A stretch of 64,000 bases of DNA, from NCBI RefSeq assembly GCF_029227915.1, contig NC_079886.1:22358501-22422500 (forward strand), read 5' to 3'. The number at the start of each line of letters is the position of its first letter. Within the stretch, counting starts at the first letter, position 1. Both the position numbers and the translations under genes were made by a program. Shown piece after piece: positions 15,001 to 27,023 of the stretch. Source of the stretch: Hydractinia symbiolongicarpus. Lineage: Eukaryota > Cnidaria > Hydrozoa > Anthoathecata > Hydractiniidae. The notes beneath the pieces were generated by a model. That model did no database searches, had not been told where the DNA came from, and was given only the letters and a program-made list of their open reading frames with translations.

Positions 15001-18000
15001 ATATTAATAAACATCTTGCAACATTATCTAAATTTAAATTCCTCACTAGCAAAATCTTTACTAATTTCCGCTTCCAAATCTTTGTCAACCTACCTCTCAA
15101 ATTTTTTTTTGATAATTTGCATCTCATGGAAAAAATTTACCTACAAAACTGAATATTGCAGGGTAGGGCAGCGATTTGAAAAATGTTTTGCAGCAGCACA
15201 CCTATGCACAGGTTTTCATGATTGCATATTGCTTTATATCTTGTAGATTTTAGATACCTTTGAATACAATTTCAGCACAATGGCAAAAAAATCACTAGCT
15301 AAAGTAAATAGTTAAGTTAAAATACACAAAAGTGCACAGCAGTAAAACACTTGTGCAAACCTGATTAACCATTTCCAAAGCACCAGTGAAGTTATTTCTC
15401 AATTTAAAGTACTCAATCTAAAAAAAACAGAGCAGAAATAGATAATAAATATCGATGTATTAAACTTTTTTAATAATTTATATACTTAGAAAACTTCATA
15501 CCTTTCCCAAAATAGCATCAATTTCTTTAATTGAATGTGCACTAAGGTAAAAAAATGATGTAGAATGAACATGCTATACACTGCGTGTGAACTAAAAAAG
15601 GATAAAAAACAGAACTAATACCATACCTGTTTAGCGCTTCTTCAAAATATTTTATAGATTTTTTAACATATTGTTCCTTTGAGCTTCTAATGTCTGCCCA
15701 ACCACGCAGTATTAAACCCTATGGCATGTTCAAATTATATTAAGATAAAATAGAATAACTAACTTCATCTTCTAGTTTTACGTAATGCAAAAGCAGTAAT
15801 ACTGATATTATTATTCTTTTAATAATTAAAAAAACTTATTCCAATTTGCAGCAAAAGTTTAGGCATAATTAAACATTCGTCAGATAGCCTAGAGGCCTGT
15901 TGGTGTTAATCAAACTCATGTGCCTAACCTTTAAGACGAATAAGAAATCGAATCGTTGAGTAAAAATTTGTCCTTTTTATGTCATTTCGGTTTTTCCCAA
16001 TTAAATATAAAAACACCCTTTTAAATAACAAAAACAGACAAAATATACTATAGTATACCAAAAATCCCCCAAGAACTCTAATAAATAATTGGGGACTAAC
16101 ATACCATATTAAAAAATCACGTGTAAATACATAATTTTTTTATTACCTCTTTTGAGCTAGGAGACATTTTAAGCATTCTGTCAACATATTCTCTGGCTTT
16201 GTCTGGTCTTCCACTGTGAAATAAAAACATCCCACCAAAATACAAAGCTGTTTCTCCACATTGAGTTCTCTCTGACTTCAACTTAGCTTCCAGTTGCTGA
16301 ATGGTTTGTTTATCAGCAGTTTTTGCTCGTTTATTTGCAACAATTAGGGCCATCAGTGAGCAAATGATAACATCATTTTTTTCTTTAATAGAGTCCAGTT
16401 CTCGAATAGCTTCCGACAGATTATCTAAATTATATACAGAATGAAGGTATAGAAAGAATAAAGGAAGACAAGATTCCTTTCTTTTAAGACAATAGTAACT
16501 TTTATTAATAGTCAGTTTAAAACATAAAATTCTAATGCATAATGAAGCAATATATATTAACCAGCTGTACGTCCCATTTATACCCCACTCTGACAGGAAA
16601 ACTGTTAAAGGTAATTGGAAATATTCATGTATGTTGATGTCAGCAATTAGGATTATTTTCGATGGACAGCTACAAAGATAATTTCAAGATTATCTGGTTA
16701 TACCAGCAACCTGTTTGTTTGAAAACAAATTGCTAGCTCTGCATTTTGGGGAATTAGAGCAATTTTAATCTGTGAGAAGACAACAGTTATTTCCACCACA
16801 TGTCAGGTTGCACAAATTGTATGTTTTAAGAGCAAATTTCTGTAAAAGTGAGGCAGATGCTGATAGAAATTATTTTTTTATTTTTTTTGAGGTATGTTGA
16901 GGTAAATTTTAAGCTTCAAAATTTAATAATAGTGGAGTTATGTCCAACTGCATCATACTCAAAATTAGGTCTAAGATAAAAAGTTGTGTTTTTTTTTCTT
17001 TGGCCTCTAGGTAAATGTGCTTTAATGGTTTATACAAGTCGTGGTGTGTACCATTGAATTTATAGATAAATTCATGTGACCATAATAGCACCTTAAGATA
17101 ATATTTGAATTTCACAGGAGTTCTGTTATTTTCAGATTTATTGAAATTTTTCCACTTTTAGAGCATAAAATTCAAAATCCATTTGTTCTAAATTTAAAGC
17201 CAATTTTTTCTTAAATCTGTAGAATATCACAACTTTCAAAATTTTATCAAAATTTGGAGGGTTGAAAACTTCCCAGTAAAATGGGTAGGGTTGAGCAAAA
17301 TAGGGGGATTGTGGTAAAAAGGGTGGGGTTGATCAATATTCTGGAGTAAATTATTGCTTGTTAGATTACCTACTTTTAAGTAAGACAAATCATTTAGCGT
17401 TAAAACAGCAATTGCTCATCTTTTGTATTGTTTTAGTTTGCAGTCAGTTCATTTATTTATAGTTAGGCGACTCCAATTTAATTAGTTGTTCTACGGGCGA
17501 AGTCGATAGTAGCTTATGGTTGGTTGGTCGGCAAAATAAAAATAATTTTATCGAGAATGTATGGTCGGAACAACAAAAAAAATAATAAAAATAACAACGG
17601 AGGAGGGTGTTACGACAACCGTTTTTCTATGTATTTTTGCATAACGCACGCAGTTTATATTTTTTAGTTGCAAAGAAAAAATAATAATAATTTGTCTCAC
17701 TAAAAAATATGTAACTAGTATTTAAGGTGAAAATATAAAAATACTTGCATGCTCAAAAACTTGTTTTTAAAAGTTATGCAGCAAGAAATTTTCTTGTGTT
17801 GTTTTCATAGTTATACAGCAAGAATTATTCTTGTGCTGTTTTGAAAGTTGTACAGCAGGTTATACTTGCGCTGTTTCGAAACTTTACAGCAAGTTATTCT
17901 TCTCCTACTTAAAATAATAAAACAAACAATTTTAGTGTTCTTTTAATGTTTTTTGCGTAGTTTTATGGGAAAATCTAAATTTAAATGCAAATTCTTTTTC

Positions 18001-21000
18001 AGACTATGGCTGTTTAGTTGGGAATACTTAAAGTCTTTCGCAGCGGTAAAATCATTTTTTTAAAAATTCATAACGGAGGAGGGTGTTACGACAATAATCT
18101 GTCTTGTTTTTCGCTTGTATTATAACTATTTTAGCGAAAGTAGCTAATTTCTGTTAGAAATCACATAAAAAGTTAAAAACTTCTGTTTAACCACGTTACT
18201 ATTTTTGTGATTACAAAATTAGCGCATCGCGCATTTTAGTTTTATTGCAACAAATTACCATGAACAAAGAATCAACTTCCAGTGGCCTTAACAACAGTGG
18301 TCTTAAGTAAAGTAACGTTATTGATTCACCTTGTTGACATTCAACCAACAAAAAATAACATTGATTAGCTTCTATGCTCATTATATTTTCAAGAGATGGG
18401 ATGAGAATTTGTTTTTTTTTCCTTTTTTCTTTCTTTAAAACTTTTTTGCTTGATATTATTATTTTTTGTTTTTGTGAAAATTAGGGTTGGTCGGGCCCAT
18501 AGAATAACTAATTAAATTGGAGTCACCTTACATAAAGTAAAGAACTAACAATCTATTCAACAGCCTAACAAGGGGTTACTCTTAAAATAAGAAGGGTAGT
18601 GTTCCTAATAATAGGAGGTGTTAGAATAAATCATATTTATTTTTTTACTATAAGAAGATGTGCCAACTGCTTCAGTTTTTTAGTTTAGTTCAGTTCAACT
18701 TCTTAATTGTATATTTGCATGCATACTAATATAAACCAAATTACAAATTAAAGAACAGTTTTATATTTGAGTTTTCACTAATTTAGTTATTTCTTAATCC
18801 AAACTATTGTATCTTGATGAAATTTCCCTAAAACCTTAAGATCACCATATTTCTTTTGTTGCTCCTATGACATCATAATAACTAAATACAACAATAAGTT
18901 TCACGAAAACTACACAAATTAAAGTTTGTGTAGATATTGTTTTCAAAATGCAAAAATTGCTTATATACAATAGGTTAACAATAACAAAAAAAGTTCTAAT
19001 GCTACTGAAAGCTGGTGCAAAGGTGACAACTTCGTTACAGTTATGTGCCACTGCATCCTAATAGCTTAATGATCTGAGACTGTGTAAAAATAGCCCTGAG
19101 ATTTACACCACCTTTATTAAAATTTTCTATTGCTATAAACTGGAAGTTAATTATTGGTACATATATGCATTGAAGGAAATATCAGTCTTACTGAAATCAA
19201 TTGCATTTAAAGGGTTGCAACAAAACAAACCATTTGAACCATCTGCCTGTTGGAAAGGTTAATAAAATTTAAAGACCTTGCTAAAAAATCAAATTCCAAT
19301 CAATAGTATAATTTAAAATTAATGCTTTTACCCTCCATTAACATTCCAAATGCTTTCCAAAATACCAGAACTGGATCATTTCCATATTTCTTCAAGGAAT
19401 CCAAACAAACTGTTTGAAGTTGTCTGTGGTATCCTTCCCGGCAACAATAATTAATCCAAGCCTAAAACATGTTACTGCATCGTAAAGTTCCAAAGGTAAG
19501 CAAGCCACTTACTTTAAAAATTAGTAGACAGAGGTTGCTTACAAACAGATTATACTTACTTCTCGACAACACTATTTGGTAAAGATTAACACAAAGACAA
19601 GAAAAAGCACTGCGAGGTGCAATAATAGCGTTTAAAAGAGATACTACAAACACATTCAAGAATCTTTGCTTTTAGAATATAGCACAAAAAATGCAAAGAA
19701 TTACACTTCATTGCTGATAGACCACCTGGTGCCAAATCACATAGTGACAGCCACCTGAAAAATAGTTCTATCAAATAAAAAGTCAACCACGCTAGCACGA
19801 TGGGCATAAGTGGGAGATGAAACAAACTTAACAAAGGATTTATGATTTTGATTAGCTACATCTTATTCTGGAGAAATAATCCACTCCTCATCTACCATAA
19901 AATAAATTCCTGTCTTAGCTAGGTTATATACTATATAATATCAACTTAAAGAAAGTCATAACGAGAAAGTAGCCCAGAGGCGAATATGCAGTGAAATTTA
20001 CACGTTTAAATTTTTTTAAACTTGAACAGGACTTTGAAACTAGGGATAGATTTCAATCTTTTTATTAAGATTTTTTAATCTAAGAAACCCTGTATGCGAA
20101 GTTGCTGTATACTAAAGAATTTTTTTATAAAAACTACATACATGTGAACAAGATGAAGTCTCTGCATTTAAGAGCATATCTCAAAAGATTTCTGCTGAGT
20201 ATAAATTGTGCTTTGAGTTTTTGAAAGGAAACGGAATAAAAATGTAAAGTTCTTTTGCAATTGGTAATCAAAAAAATATAAATTATGTAGCTAGCGTATA
20301 CCGTGTGTATTACGAAAACGTCTAAATTATGTGATTTCACTTTTCTTGACAACTTTCTCCATTCACTGACAAGACTGCACGGCTATGACATGATATCCTT
20401 ATAGCCTGAAGTCTAGGATCTACCATATTTCAATTTCACAGGTACCGAAACTTGTGTATTTTACAATTTGAAAAATTTATGTGTGGTGGGGGTATGACAT
20501 TTTAATCTGTTGTTACCTTTCTAATCAGTTGTTAAATACAAAACAAACCTATATTAATATGAAACTACACACTGAAGAATATTGTTAAGAAAAAGGTTTT
20601 GTTAATTCGTTTCAACAAATTTTTCTAATATACTGCCTACATTTTGAGCAATATAAAAAGATACACGGCAATGTTTAAATCAGTCACTAGCTAAATTTTG
20701 GACAGGTCGGCAATACAGTTTAGAAATAAACACATTACAGAATTAAGATGTAAATCATGCAACTAGGATGTTTCAGCCGAATACTTTTTTGCTCAACCCT
20801 GTACAAATACCTGGCCTTATTCACCAGCATTTTTGAGTTGTTTTAATGGATGGCCTAAATCCATGGCCTAAATGGCAAAACCATAAAGTTAAGTAGCAAG
20901 CAGAGTTGCCAGATCAACGCAAGAGCTGTTTGTTTAGTTAAATTAATGTAATATGGATGGTATACGCTAGCTAGTTACTAACTTACCAAAGTTACAGAAT

Positions 21001-21013
21001 CTGTTGCAGCCAT
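1..21013 (-). CDS. TTC21B: Tetratricopeptide repeat protein 21B / IFT139, 38 exons, C-terminus missing at left edge
   Basis: IFT139 is a TPR-solenoid subunit of the IFT-A complex, which drives retrograde transport in cilia. Spliced exons (plus coordinates, 5' to 3'): 20987-21013, 19332-19461, 16147-16424, 15627-15718, 15502-15541, 15361-15417, 14286-14386, 13478-13562, 13283-13381, 13109-13201, 12556-12655, 11847-11944, 11596-11703, 11430-11522, 11104-11233, 10912-10997, 10485-10677, 10237-10337, 10080-10144, 7700-7789, 7232-7315, 6641-6713, 6421-6531, 5577-5629, 5396-5481, 4983-5109, 4709-4774, 4495-4597, 4290-4400, 3927-4008, 3467-3549, 3318-3385, 3005-3067, 2846-2907, 1020-1056, 886-946, 626-751, 1-121. 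Exon phases agree throughout, giving about 1194 residues; the human protein has about 1316, so roughly the last 120 are off the window. Family-typical stretches include [30 protein letters not shown]-like and [20 protein letters not shown]. The start MAATDSVTL comes from a 9-codon first exon. Individual splice sites may be off by a base. Confidence 0.95.
164..400. repeat. Degenerate short tandem repeat in a TTC21B intron
   Basis: Imperfect reiteration of units resembling CGACACTTGCACCATATTTAC and CGTCATATTTACGCCATATT, lying in the last visible intron (122-625). The repetition leaves one frame open for 81 codons, which is a by-product of the repeat and not a gene. Confidence 0.6.
1255..2040. 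mobile_element. TIR-type element with CGATCGA-rich ends (copy 1)
   Basis: Lies in the TTC21B intron between exons at 1020-1056 and 2846-2907. The left part is dense in ATCGATCGA motifs and contains GCGGTCGAATTCGATCGAAT near 1382; the right end near 1985-2027 carries the inverted counterpart (ATCGATCGATTCAATCGACG, then TTCGACCGC). The centre has a 49-codon reading frame from ATG at 1535 to TAA at 1684, beginning [13 protein letters not shown] diverged second copy lies at 51555-52110 in an MTRR intron and begins its frame similarly ([13 protein letters not shown]). No transposase is visible, so it looks non-autonomous or eroded. Exact ends are uncertain. Confidence 0.6.
5850..5946. repeat. Short inverted repeat around GATC...GACCTCTGATC
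   Basis: GATCGGACCTCTGATCGTGA near 5854 and the reverse complement of GATCAGAGGTCTGATC near 5929 form an inverted pair about 60 bases apart inside the TTC21B intron 5630-6420. Each arm is itself nearly palindromic. The rest of this intron shows nothing I recognise. Confidence 0.5.
6879..7078. repeat. 19-bp minisatellite, about 10 copies, in a TTC21B intron
   Basis: Near-perfect head-to-tail copies of GAAGATAAAGAAGGTAGAG. Because 19 is not a multiple of three, every frame cycles through the same unit, giving the overlapping low-complexity minus-strand frames rich in Leu, Pro, Ser and Phe; these are not genes. It lies between the exons at 6641-6713 and 7232-7315. Confidence 0.95.
8061..8630. 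mobile_element. MITE-like element with ATTCTCTCTATTT terminal inverted repeats
   Basis: The left end carries CCATATTCTCTCTATTTAAC (from about 8065) and the right end AAATAGAGAGAATACGG (8611-8627), which is its reverse complement with one or two mismatches. Just inside the left end are tandem blocks of TATTTAACGCCCCTCTCCAA and CACCCTAAAACATCAAAAA; related blocks recur near 8545-8600, and an inverted GGGGGCGTTTATTAGA lies near 8297. No transposase frame is visible. It sits in the 2.3-kb TTC21B intron 7790-10079. A possible eroded relative (ATTAAACGCCCAATCTCAAA) is near 61280. Confidence 0.7.
8640..10079. other. TTC21B intron remainder, nothing recognised
   Basis: AT-rich intronic sequence between the TIR element and the exon at 10080-10144. 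It has only short frames on both strands, none resembling a known domain. Confidence 0.6.
12421..12440. repeat. (ATA)n microsatellite
   Basis: About seven ATA/TAA units in the TTC21B intron 11945-12555; the rest of that intron is plain AT-rich sequence. Confidence 0.8.
17463..18530. mobile_element. About 1.07-kb TIR element in the largest TTC21B intron
   Basis: The left end reads TTAGGCGACTCCAATTTAAT and the right end, reverse-complemented, reads TAAGGTGACTCCAATTTAAT; the match continues through TAGTT(G/A)TTCTA(C/T)GGGC, about 35 bases. Internally ACGGAGGAGGGTGTTACGAC occurs twice (near 17596 and 18073), and a stretch near 17775-17905 reiterates CAGCAAG...TTCTTGTGCTGTTTT units. No transposase is visible. 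It lies in the 2.9-kb intron 16425-19331. Confidence 0.75.
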
Positions 21014-22307
21014 TTGATAATTTAGTATCTATATAATATACAAATGTAGTTAATACAATAATATTTTCACAATATAGAGACAAAAATGCTAGCTAGCTAA
21101 AAACATATAGCTAGCTAGCTATAGCTAATCAGTACATTTATAGATGAATTTCTTTGTTTATATCTTAAGAGCGGTAATCTCATCTTTTGGCATCTGCATG
21201 GCAGGAAAAAGATGGGGATGGTTGCTGAAGCTGTTTTTTCAGTTCATTTCATTACACAAAGCCATTGTTAAGACTTTGAAATAATTAAAAAAATCAGAAT
21301 GCATTAATCTACACTCGATAGTAGTTTAAAACCTCAAACAATGTTTCAGTTAGAAGAAATCCACAGGAAAATATCTCTCTTCATTCAATCCTAGCATCTT
21401 TCTTCCTGTCACGCAAATGAAGAGCTTACCACTAAAAAGTAAACAAATAATGTTGTGCAGGATTTCATATAATTTCACTGCATTTATAACACATTTTACT
21501 AAAAACTCGCATTCTCTCTCTGCTGACAAACATTAAAAAAAACACACAGCAGGCATTTTTTTAATTCTCCTTTCTAAAATTTTGGTCTACTTATTTTAAT
21601 AAGGCTACCCACACAAAAAATGCTTTCTTTGTGTGAGGCACGTGTGTGTTGCAGTACTATTATTAAATATGTAAAAAAAATCAACATTTTTTACTACAAT
21701 CCTATCACTTCTTCTCTTCCATGTTGGCTTGTTATTTGTTGTTGCTGATGGAGTTGACTCTCCGGTAAGATTTTTATGGCTGTTACACTTTTACAAGTAA
21801 AATCCCTACGGTGGAGCGTTTATCCTGCCTTCGGAAATGTGCGAGTTCAAATCCCACGGAAAGCAAAAAATGTTTTTTGATAAGGTTACTGTATGACAAT
21901 GCAGCCTAAAATATTTTTTAACAATTCTTAGGTATTCATTAAAATTCAGTTTATATCAAACTTAGGTTTATTTGACTGTCAGGTTTTATGTCACAGCTTC
22001 GGGTTTTAGTTCGGAAAATTATAAACAGGTTTGTTTGTTCTCGGTTCCCGGTTATCAAGTGACCTGTATTTACTATCCGTCAGCATCCATTCCGGGCCAA
22101 CAACAAACACACATGTGGTCATTTTTCTTCATTAGCCATGGCCAGCGCCTGGCTGGTAAACCCTAAAAAAAATTAATCATAGTTTATAAGCCATTTAACA
22201 ATAGCTCTGGAAATAATGACCATCGCTAGTTAGCTACAATGTCTGCTAGTTCTTTGACTTTGTTCTGGTGTTGATGGTCTAGCTACCTAGGCTAGCTTCA
22301 CAGCTGA

Positions 22308-22650
22308 ATAAATAGATGTGCATATTTTTATGGATAGCCTCACGAATATCAAGGGATGTACCTTCTATATTATTTGTATATTATTCCCATTAGGGGCCAT
22401 GGCGGAGATGGAGAGACCTAGGGTTATTTAATGCTTATTTTGAGCTAAGCAGACCCAATTAGGGGCTGACGTTCTATCAGACAACTCCGTCAGTGTGCCA
22501 CCACATCCCCAACGGCCCACACAGTGTTTCATCTTCCCAATCTCTCTCACATGGCTTGGGTTAACCTAGGGCTATGATAATATTTACTTGCCCATATTAA
22601 ACCACCACCTAGAGGAATCGAACCCTGATCTACAAAGTGCGAGAGTTTTT
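22308..22650 (-). mobile_element. tRNA-derived SINE, unit 1 copy, older and truncated at its head
   Basis: Antisense copy of the family seen at 55428-55781 and 58463-58812. It shares the body blocks GAGCTAAGCAGACCCAATTA, CGGCCCACACAGTGT and TTGGGTTAACC, then the reverse complement of the tRNA B-box region (GAGGAATCGAACCCTGATCT). It lacks the ATCT tail repeats and the outermost tRNA-like bases, and is more diverged than the other copies. It lies between TTC21B exon 1 and SDHAF2. Confidence 0.85.
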
Positions 22651-22914
22651 ATTTATTAATTTTGAAATTAGTTAGCTATGTAGGAAATTATTTTATGGGC
22701 AATTGAAAAAATATTTTTGTCTTTTTTATAGGCATATGACTGATTAGACTGATTACATGGTGGCTGATAAATAAAAATAGACAAAAATCTTTTCAGCGTT
22801 ATTTTTTATTATAGTTAATCATTCAGGTCAGAATGTCATGTAGTCTAACTTTCGGTTGAGTGAGAACAGGGACATTTCACGGTTTACTTATTTTTTATTT
22901 TGTTTATAATATAG

Positions 22915-23545
22915 TTAAAGGGAACACAAGGTATAAAATGATGTTGGACTTATATTATAGAGCTTAAAAAGTTGGTTAACAAGTCTTTTTAAATTTTTTC
23001 GTTCTCAAGATATTCACATTTAAAGAATTTCGGATTTAATTATGTTGGATATTATAAAGGTGAATAATTGATTAACATAATTATGTTAATCAATTCACCT
23101 TTGCTTGCCTCAAGCCTCCTAGTATTTTTCCAACAACCTAATAACTTAGGATCTGCAACTTGTTTTGCAATAAAAGCTTCTGTGTAAGCTTGTATAGGCC
23201 CTATATGTTTACCGACAAAATTTGATCGCAAACCGACATGCAGATCCCAAGTTATGGGTTTGTCAGCAAAAAAACTAAGAGGCCTGGAATGAGCAAACCA
23301 GTGTCATTTTAAAAAAAAATTATTTTAATCAATTCACCTTTATAATATCTATGCATTGATAAAGTTTGAATACACATCCCTTAACAGGTCTAAAATTACT
23401 GATGACAGAAAATGTTAAACTTTGCTATTGCTTAAATATTACATCATAATTTATGCAACATAATTAAATCTGAATATCTTAAGAACCAACTTTTTAAGCT
23501 CTATCATATAACTCCAATATCATTTTTACCTCAGGTTCCCTTTAA
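22915..23545. mobile_element. TIR element, 631 bp, unit 1 copy
   Basis: The left arm starts TTAAAGGGAACACAAGGTA and continues with AGAGCTTAAAAAGTTGGTT; the right arm is its reverse complement (AACCAACTTTTTAAGCTCT, then GGTTCCCTTTAA at 23534-23545). Arms match over more than 100 bases with indels. A near-perfect palindrome around 23064-23105 (AATTGATTAACATAATTATG and its complement) lies in the left half, and part of it recurs inverted near 23330. TA at both borders would fit a Tc1/mariner-type target duplication. No protein is encoded. Confidence 0.8.
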
Positions 23546-25402
23546 GGTAAAAAAAAATATACTCTTTTTAATAATTAAATGTTGGATTTTCTTTTTAATT
23601 ATTCAATATTTCGCAATAGATTACATAAATCTTGTTTCCAGTTTCCAAAGTGATTTTTGAATTAGAATTTATTTTTTCTATAGTAATAAATAATTATTTA
23701 TAATAGAGTCTGACAGACAAATAGATAGAAAGGAACTAATGTCAATTGCCTGAAATAAATCTTAACAGCCTCAAGATTGTTGTTTTGTCGACACTGAACA
23801 AGGTGATGGATGCTGTTTTCCCCTTTTTTTAAGAATTACAGTAACTTTTCATAATTTTTGACCGATAACAAAGGGGGTATCCTAATAAAAAAAAAGAAAT
23901 CAGATAGCTTTCCTCTTGTCATCATGCTATGATTTTGTGATTGCTTATAGCACAATATCAACAATAACATTGTTTTACAGCATCAGTTCTGTAGCTAACT
24001 GGTTAGCTTACTATTTTGTTCACAAAAAACTTTAATTTTTGAGGAGAAGCTTCCATGCTATGATAGGTAAACAATACTGTGGCTGAAGTTTGATGGTAAA
24101 AATCTTAACAATGCTATGTAAAGGTTGTGCTTTATTCTCCAACATAACTTGCTGCTAAGAAAGTATGGATATTGTATGAATGAATGAATGAAATAAACAT
24201 ATATTTCAGTTTACAAGGAGATAAATACATTATTAATTAAAAATTATGCCCTAGTAAACCCCGGAAACTGTTAGCAGAGCTCGAAGTATGACAGCCACCA
24301 TGGACAATACAAAACACACAACTTACACAGACAGCACTACAAAACAAGACAGACAAGCGAAAAAATATGAAAGTATTGCAATTGCAAATCCCAAGAAAAA
24401 AAGTGGTGTGAAAGTGATTGTGAATAATCGAGGTATCCGTCAATTAAAGTATACTCCCCTTAATTGAGGTACACTGTACTAGTGTTTTTGACTCTACAGT
24501 CCTTAGTTTAGGTAAGCAGTTGCTAAATACTATAGGAAACAACCGCAAAAGATATTCTTCAAGCTTCTAACTGGAACAAACGAGAAATTGCCCTGTACTG
24601 TTTTCTATGATTTCATCTTCTTTGCTGTGAACAAAGAATAACAGAAAATTGAAAACTTTTACTTTAAACCTGTTGTATTTGGCTATCTCGTAAACATTGT
24701 GTAATATTTATAGGCTAATTGCATGAATAATAACACAAAATGTATTTCTATTGAAATGAGTAGATACAACACGTGCTGTATGTGTTTGACAATTTATGGA
24801 AAATTTGGGGATTGGTTAGGAATGCAGTTGCCTCCTTCATGCTTCGTCAGATGCACAAATATATAATGCATATCCTGAGCATCAAGATATATAAGACTAC
24901 CTTAAAACTTAGTTTTACTGTAGTTTAACAACAAAATTGTTTAAACAGGATGACAGTCTGTAAAAAAAACTTATGTACTTTGCTTGCATGTAACAGTTAG
25001 ACACATCTATAGGTTAAATCTTGAAAAAAGACATGACATTGGTGTAACGATGTTTAAACACGATACATAATTTAAACTGTTGTATTAGGTGCCTGATGGC
25101 ACGATTACACCTAACCCCACATGGCATATGTAGTTGTAAGTTTCTGAAAACCCTGGCCGGTAATTTACAACTCACTAATATGAGCAAATTGTTTCAACTT
25201 TGTTCATTTATCTTGATACACTTTTTAAAGAATGTTTTTTAGTCTGTGTGCTTGTAAAAAGTATAAGTATAGTTCTTCAAAAATAGAACTAGTTTTTACT
25301 ATGCTTGTACTAATTTCTAGCATTCTACTATTAGATATTAATTATTTTGTTCCACTGGCTAACTGTATAAAAACACCATTTGTTCAGTTCTAGGAATATA
25401 AA

Positions 25403-25861
25403 ATGAAATCTCTTGTAAAGTATGTCAGCATAAGAAATTGTCTTATTCTAAGAAGATATGTATTTGGTACATTAACCCATTATTCATCTAATCCTGTTGA
25501 TTTTCCTGATATGGGTCCTCCAATACCGGTTTACAAGAAAAAGGCAAACGAATCAATTGAAAAGATGAAGGCAAGATTGCTGTACCAAAGTAGAAAACGA
25601 GGAATGACTGAAAACGGGTTAATCTTGAGTAACTTTGCTGCAAAGCATTTAAATTCCTTTACGAAACAGCAACTTGATGAGTTTGATGTTCTCATTAACA
25701 AGCCTTCAAATGACTGGGATATTTTTTATTGGATAATGGAGAAAGACGTAACTCCAGATGAGTACAACACTGAAGTAATGAACATGCTGAAGAAATTTAC
25801 TAGAAACGAGAAAATGGAATTAAGATATTGTCAACCAGATTTGCAGTTTGAAAATAAATAA
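25403..25861 (+). CDS. SDHAF2: Succinate dehydrogenase assembly factor 2, copy 1
   Basis: SDHAF2 (SdhE/Sdh5 family) binds the flavoprotein SdhA in the mitochondrial matrix and promotes covalent FAD attachment during complex II assembly. The CDS is a single uninterrupted frame of 152 codons, close to the human 166. Residues 1 to about 30 are basic and hydroxylated, as in a mitochondrial targeting sequence. The SdhE signature RKRGMTENG (RGxxE motif) is near residue 66, followed by LINKPSNDWDIFYWIME, the most conserved part of the family. The ATG follows a likely 3' splice site (TTCTAG then GAATATAAAATG). An AATAAA polyadenylation signal is at 25927-25932, 66 bases after the stop. The same coding sequence recurs at 31413-31871. 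Confidence 0.95.
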   Translation: MKSLVKYVSIRNCLILRRYVFGTLTHYSSNPVDFPDMGPPIPVYKKKANESIEKMKARLLYQSRKRGMTENGLILSNFAAKHLNSFTKQQLDEFDVLINKPSNDWDIFYWIMEKDVTPDEYNTEVMNMLKKFTRNEKMELRYCQPDLQFENK

Positions 25862-26333
25862 GCTGTGCATGTGTTTTTGTAATATTAATGCTTCTTTCGT
25901 GTGTAAAACCTGAATTCGAAATGTAAAATAAATGTATCATAACTTATTTTTGTATTTTTGTTTTAAATATTGTAAGTTTGTTGTTGAAGTGACTGTTTTT
26001 TGTGCCAGATCATAATTCAGCAGTATAAAGATACTGTAAACCCATTTCTAGCATACATGATTTATTTCTCCACTCACATGTAACTATAAATGAAACATAT
26101 GTATTTTTCTCTTAATGATACATTAAACTGTCATTCTGTGAGAAGGTTAACATTCTTTTACAGGAAAAATAAGTTTCTTAAGTTTTATTTTATTCCACTG
26201 ATAACATGATCTGATGACATAATCATGTGACTGCTTTGTATCACCAGTTTCTTTAATGGCTGTTGCAACTAAATAATAATTTAAGAAGGTTTTATTTTTT
26301 ATTTTTTTGCAAACTTACTTTATACATTACTCG

Positions 26334-26570
<237 letters not shown>

Positions 26571-26996
26571 GAAACTACACACTGAAGAATATTGTTAAGA
26601 AAAAGGTTTTGTTAATTCGTTTCAACAAATTTTTCTAATATACTGCCTACATTTTGAGCAATATAAAAAGATACACGGCAATGTTTAAATCAGTCACTAG
26701 CTAAATTTTGGACAGGTCGGCAATACAGTTTAGAAATAAACACATTACAGAATTAAGATGTAAATCATGCAACTAGGATGTTTCAGCCGAATACTTTTTT
26801 GCTCAACCCTGTACAAATACCTGGCCTTATTCACCAGCATTTTTGAGTTGTTTTAATGGATGGCCTAAATCCATGGCCTAAATGGCAAAACCATAAAGTT
26901 AAGTAGCAAGCAGAGTTGCCAGATCAACGCAAGAGCTGTTTGTTTAGTTAAATTAATGTAATATGGATGGTATACGCTAGCTAGTTACTAACTTAC

Positions 26997-27023
26997 CAAA
27001 GTTACAGAATCTGTTGCAGCCAT
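26997..27023 (-). pseudogene. Orphan duplicate of TTC21B exon 1
   Basis: The nine-codon first exon (MAATDSVTL) with its GTAAGT donor and upstream sequence is repeated here by the 6010-bp duplication. It is cut off from the remaining TTC21B exons by a full copy of SDHAF2. It could act as an alternative promoter and first exon splicing to 19461, since the donor is intact, or be inert. It may not exist if the duplication is an assembly artefact. Confidence 0.7.

Larger units (their letters stand above)
21014..25402. other. 4.4-kb intergenic region between divergent TTC21B and SDHAF2
   Basis: Apart from the SINE and TIR element listed separately, I see no genes. The two genes are divergent, so their promoters must lie in or near this region. 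Just upstream of the SDHAF2 start the sequence TTGTTCAGTTCTAG looks like a 3' splice site, suggesting a 5' UTR intron whose first exon I cannot place. Confidence 0.5.

Noticed and set aside
21815-21870. tRNA-like B box (GAGTTCAAATCCCACGG), duplicated at 27825
   Set aside because: No matching acceptor stem, A box or anticodon arm could be placed; at most an old tRNA or SINE remnant.
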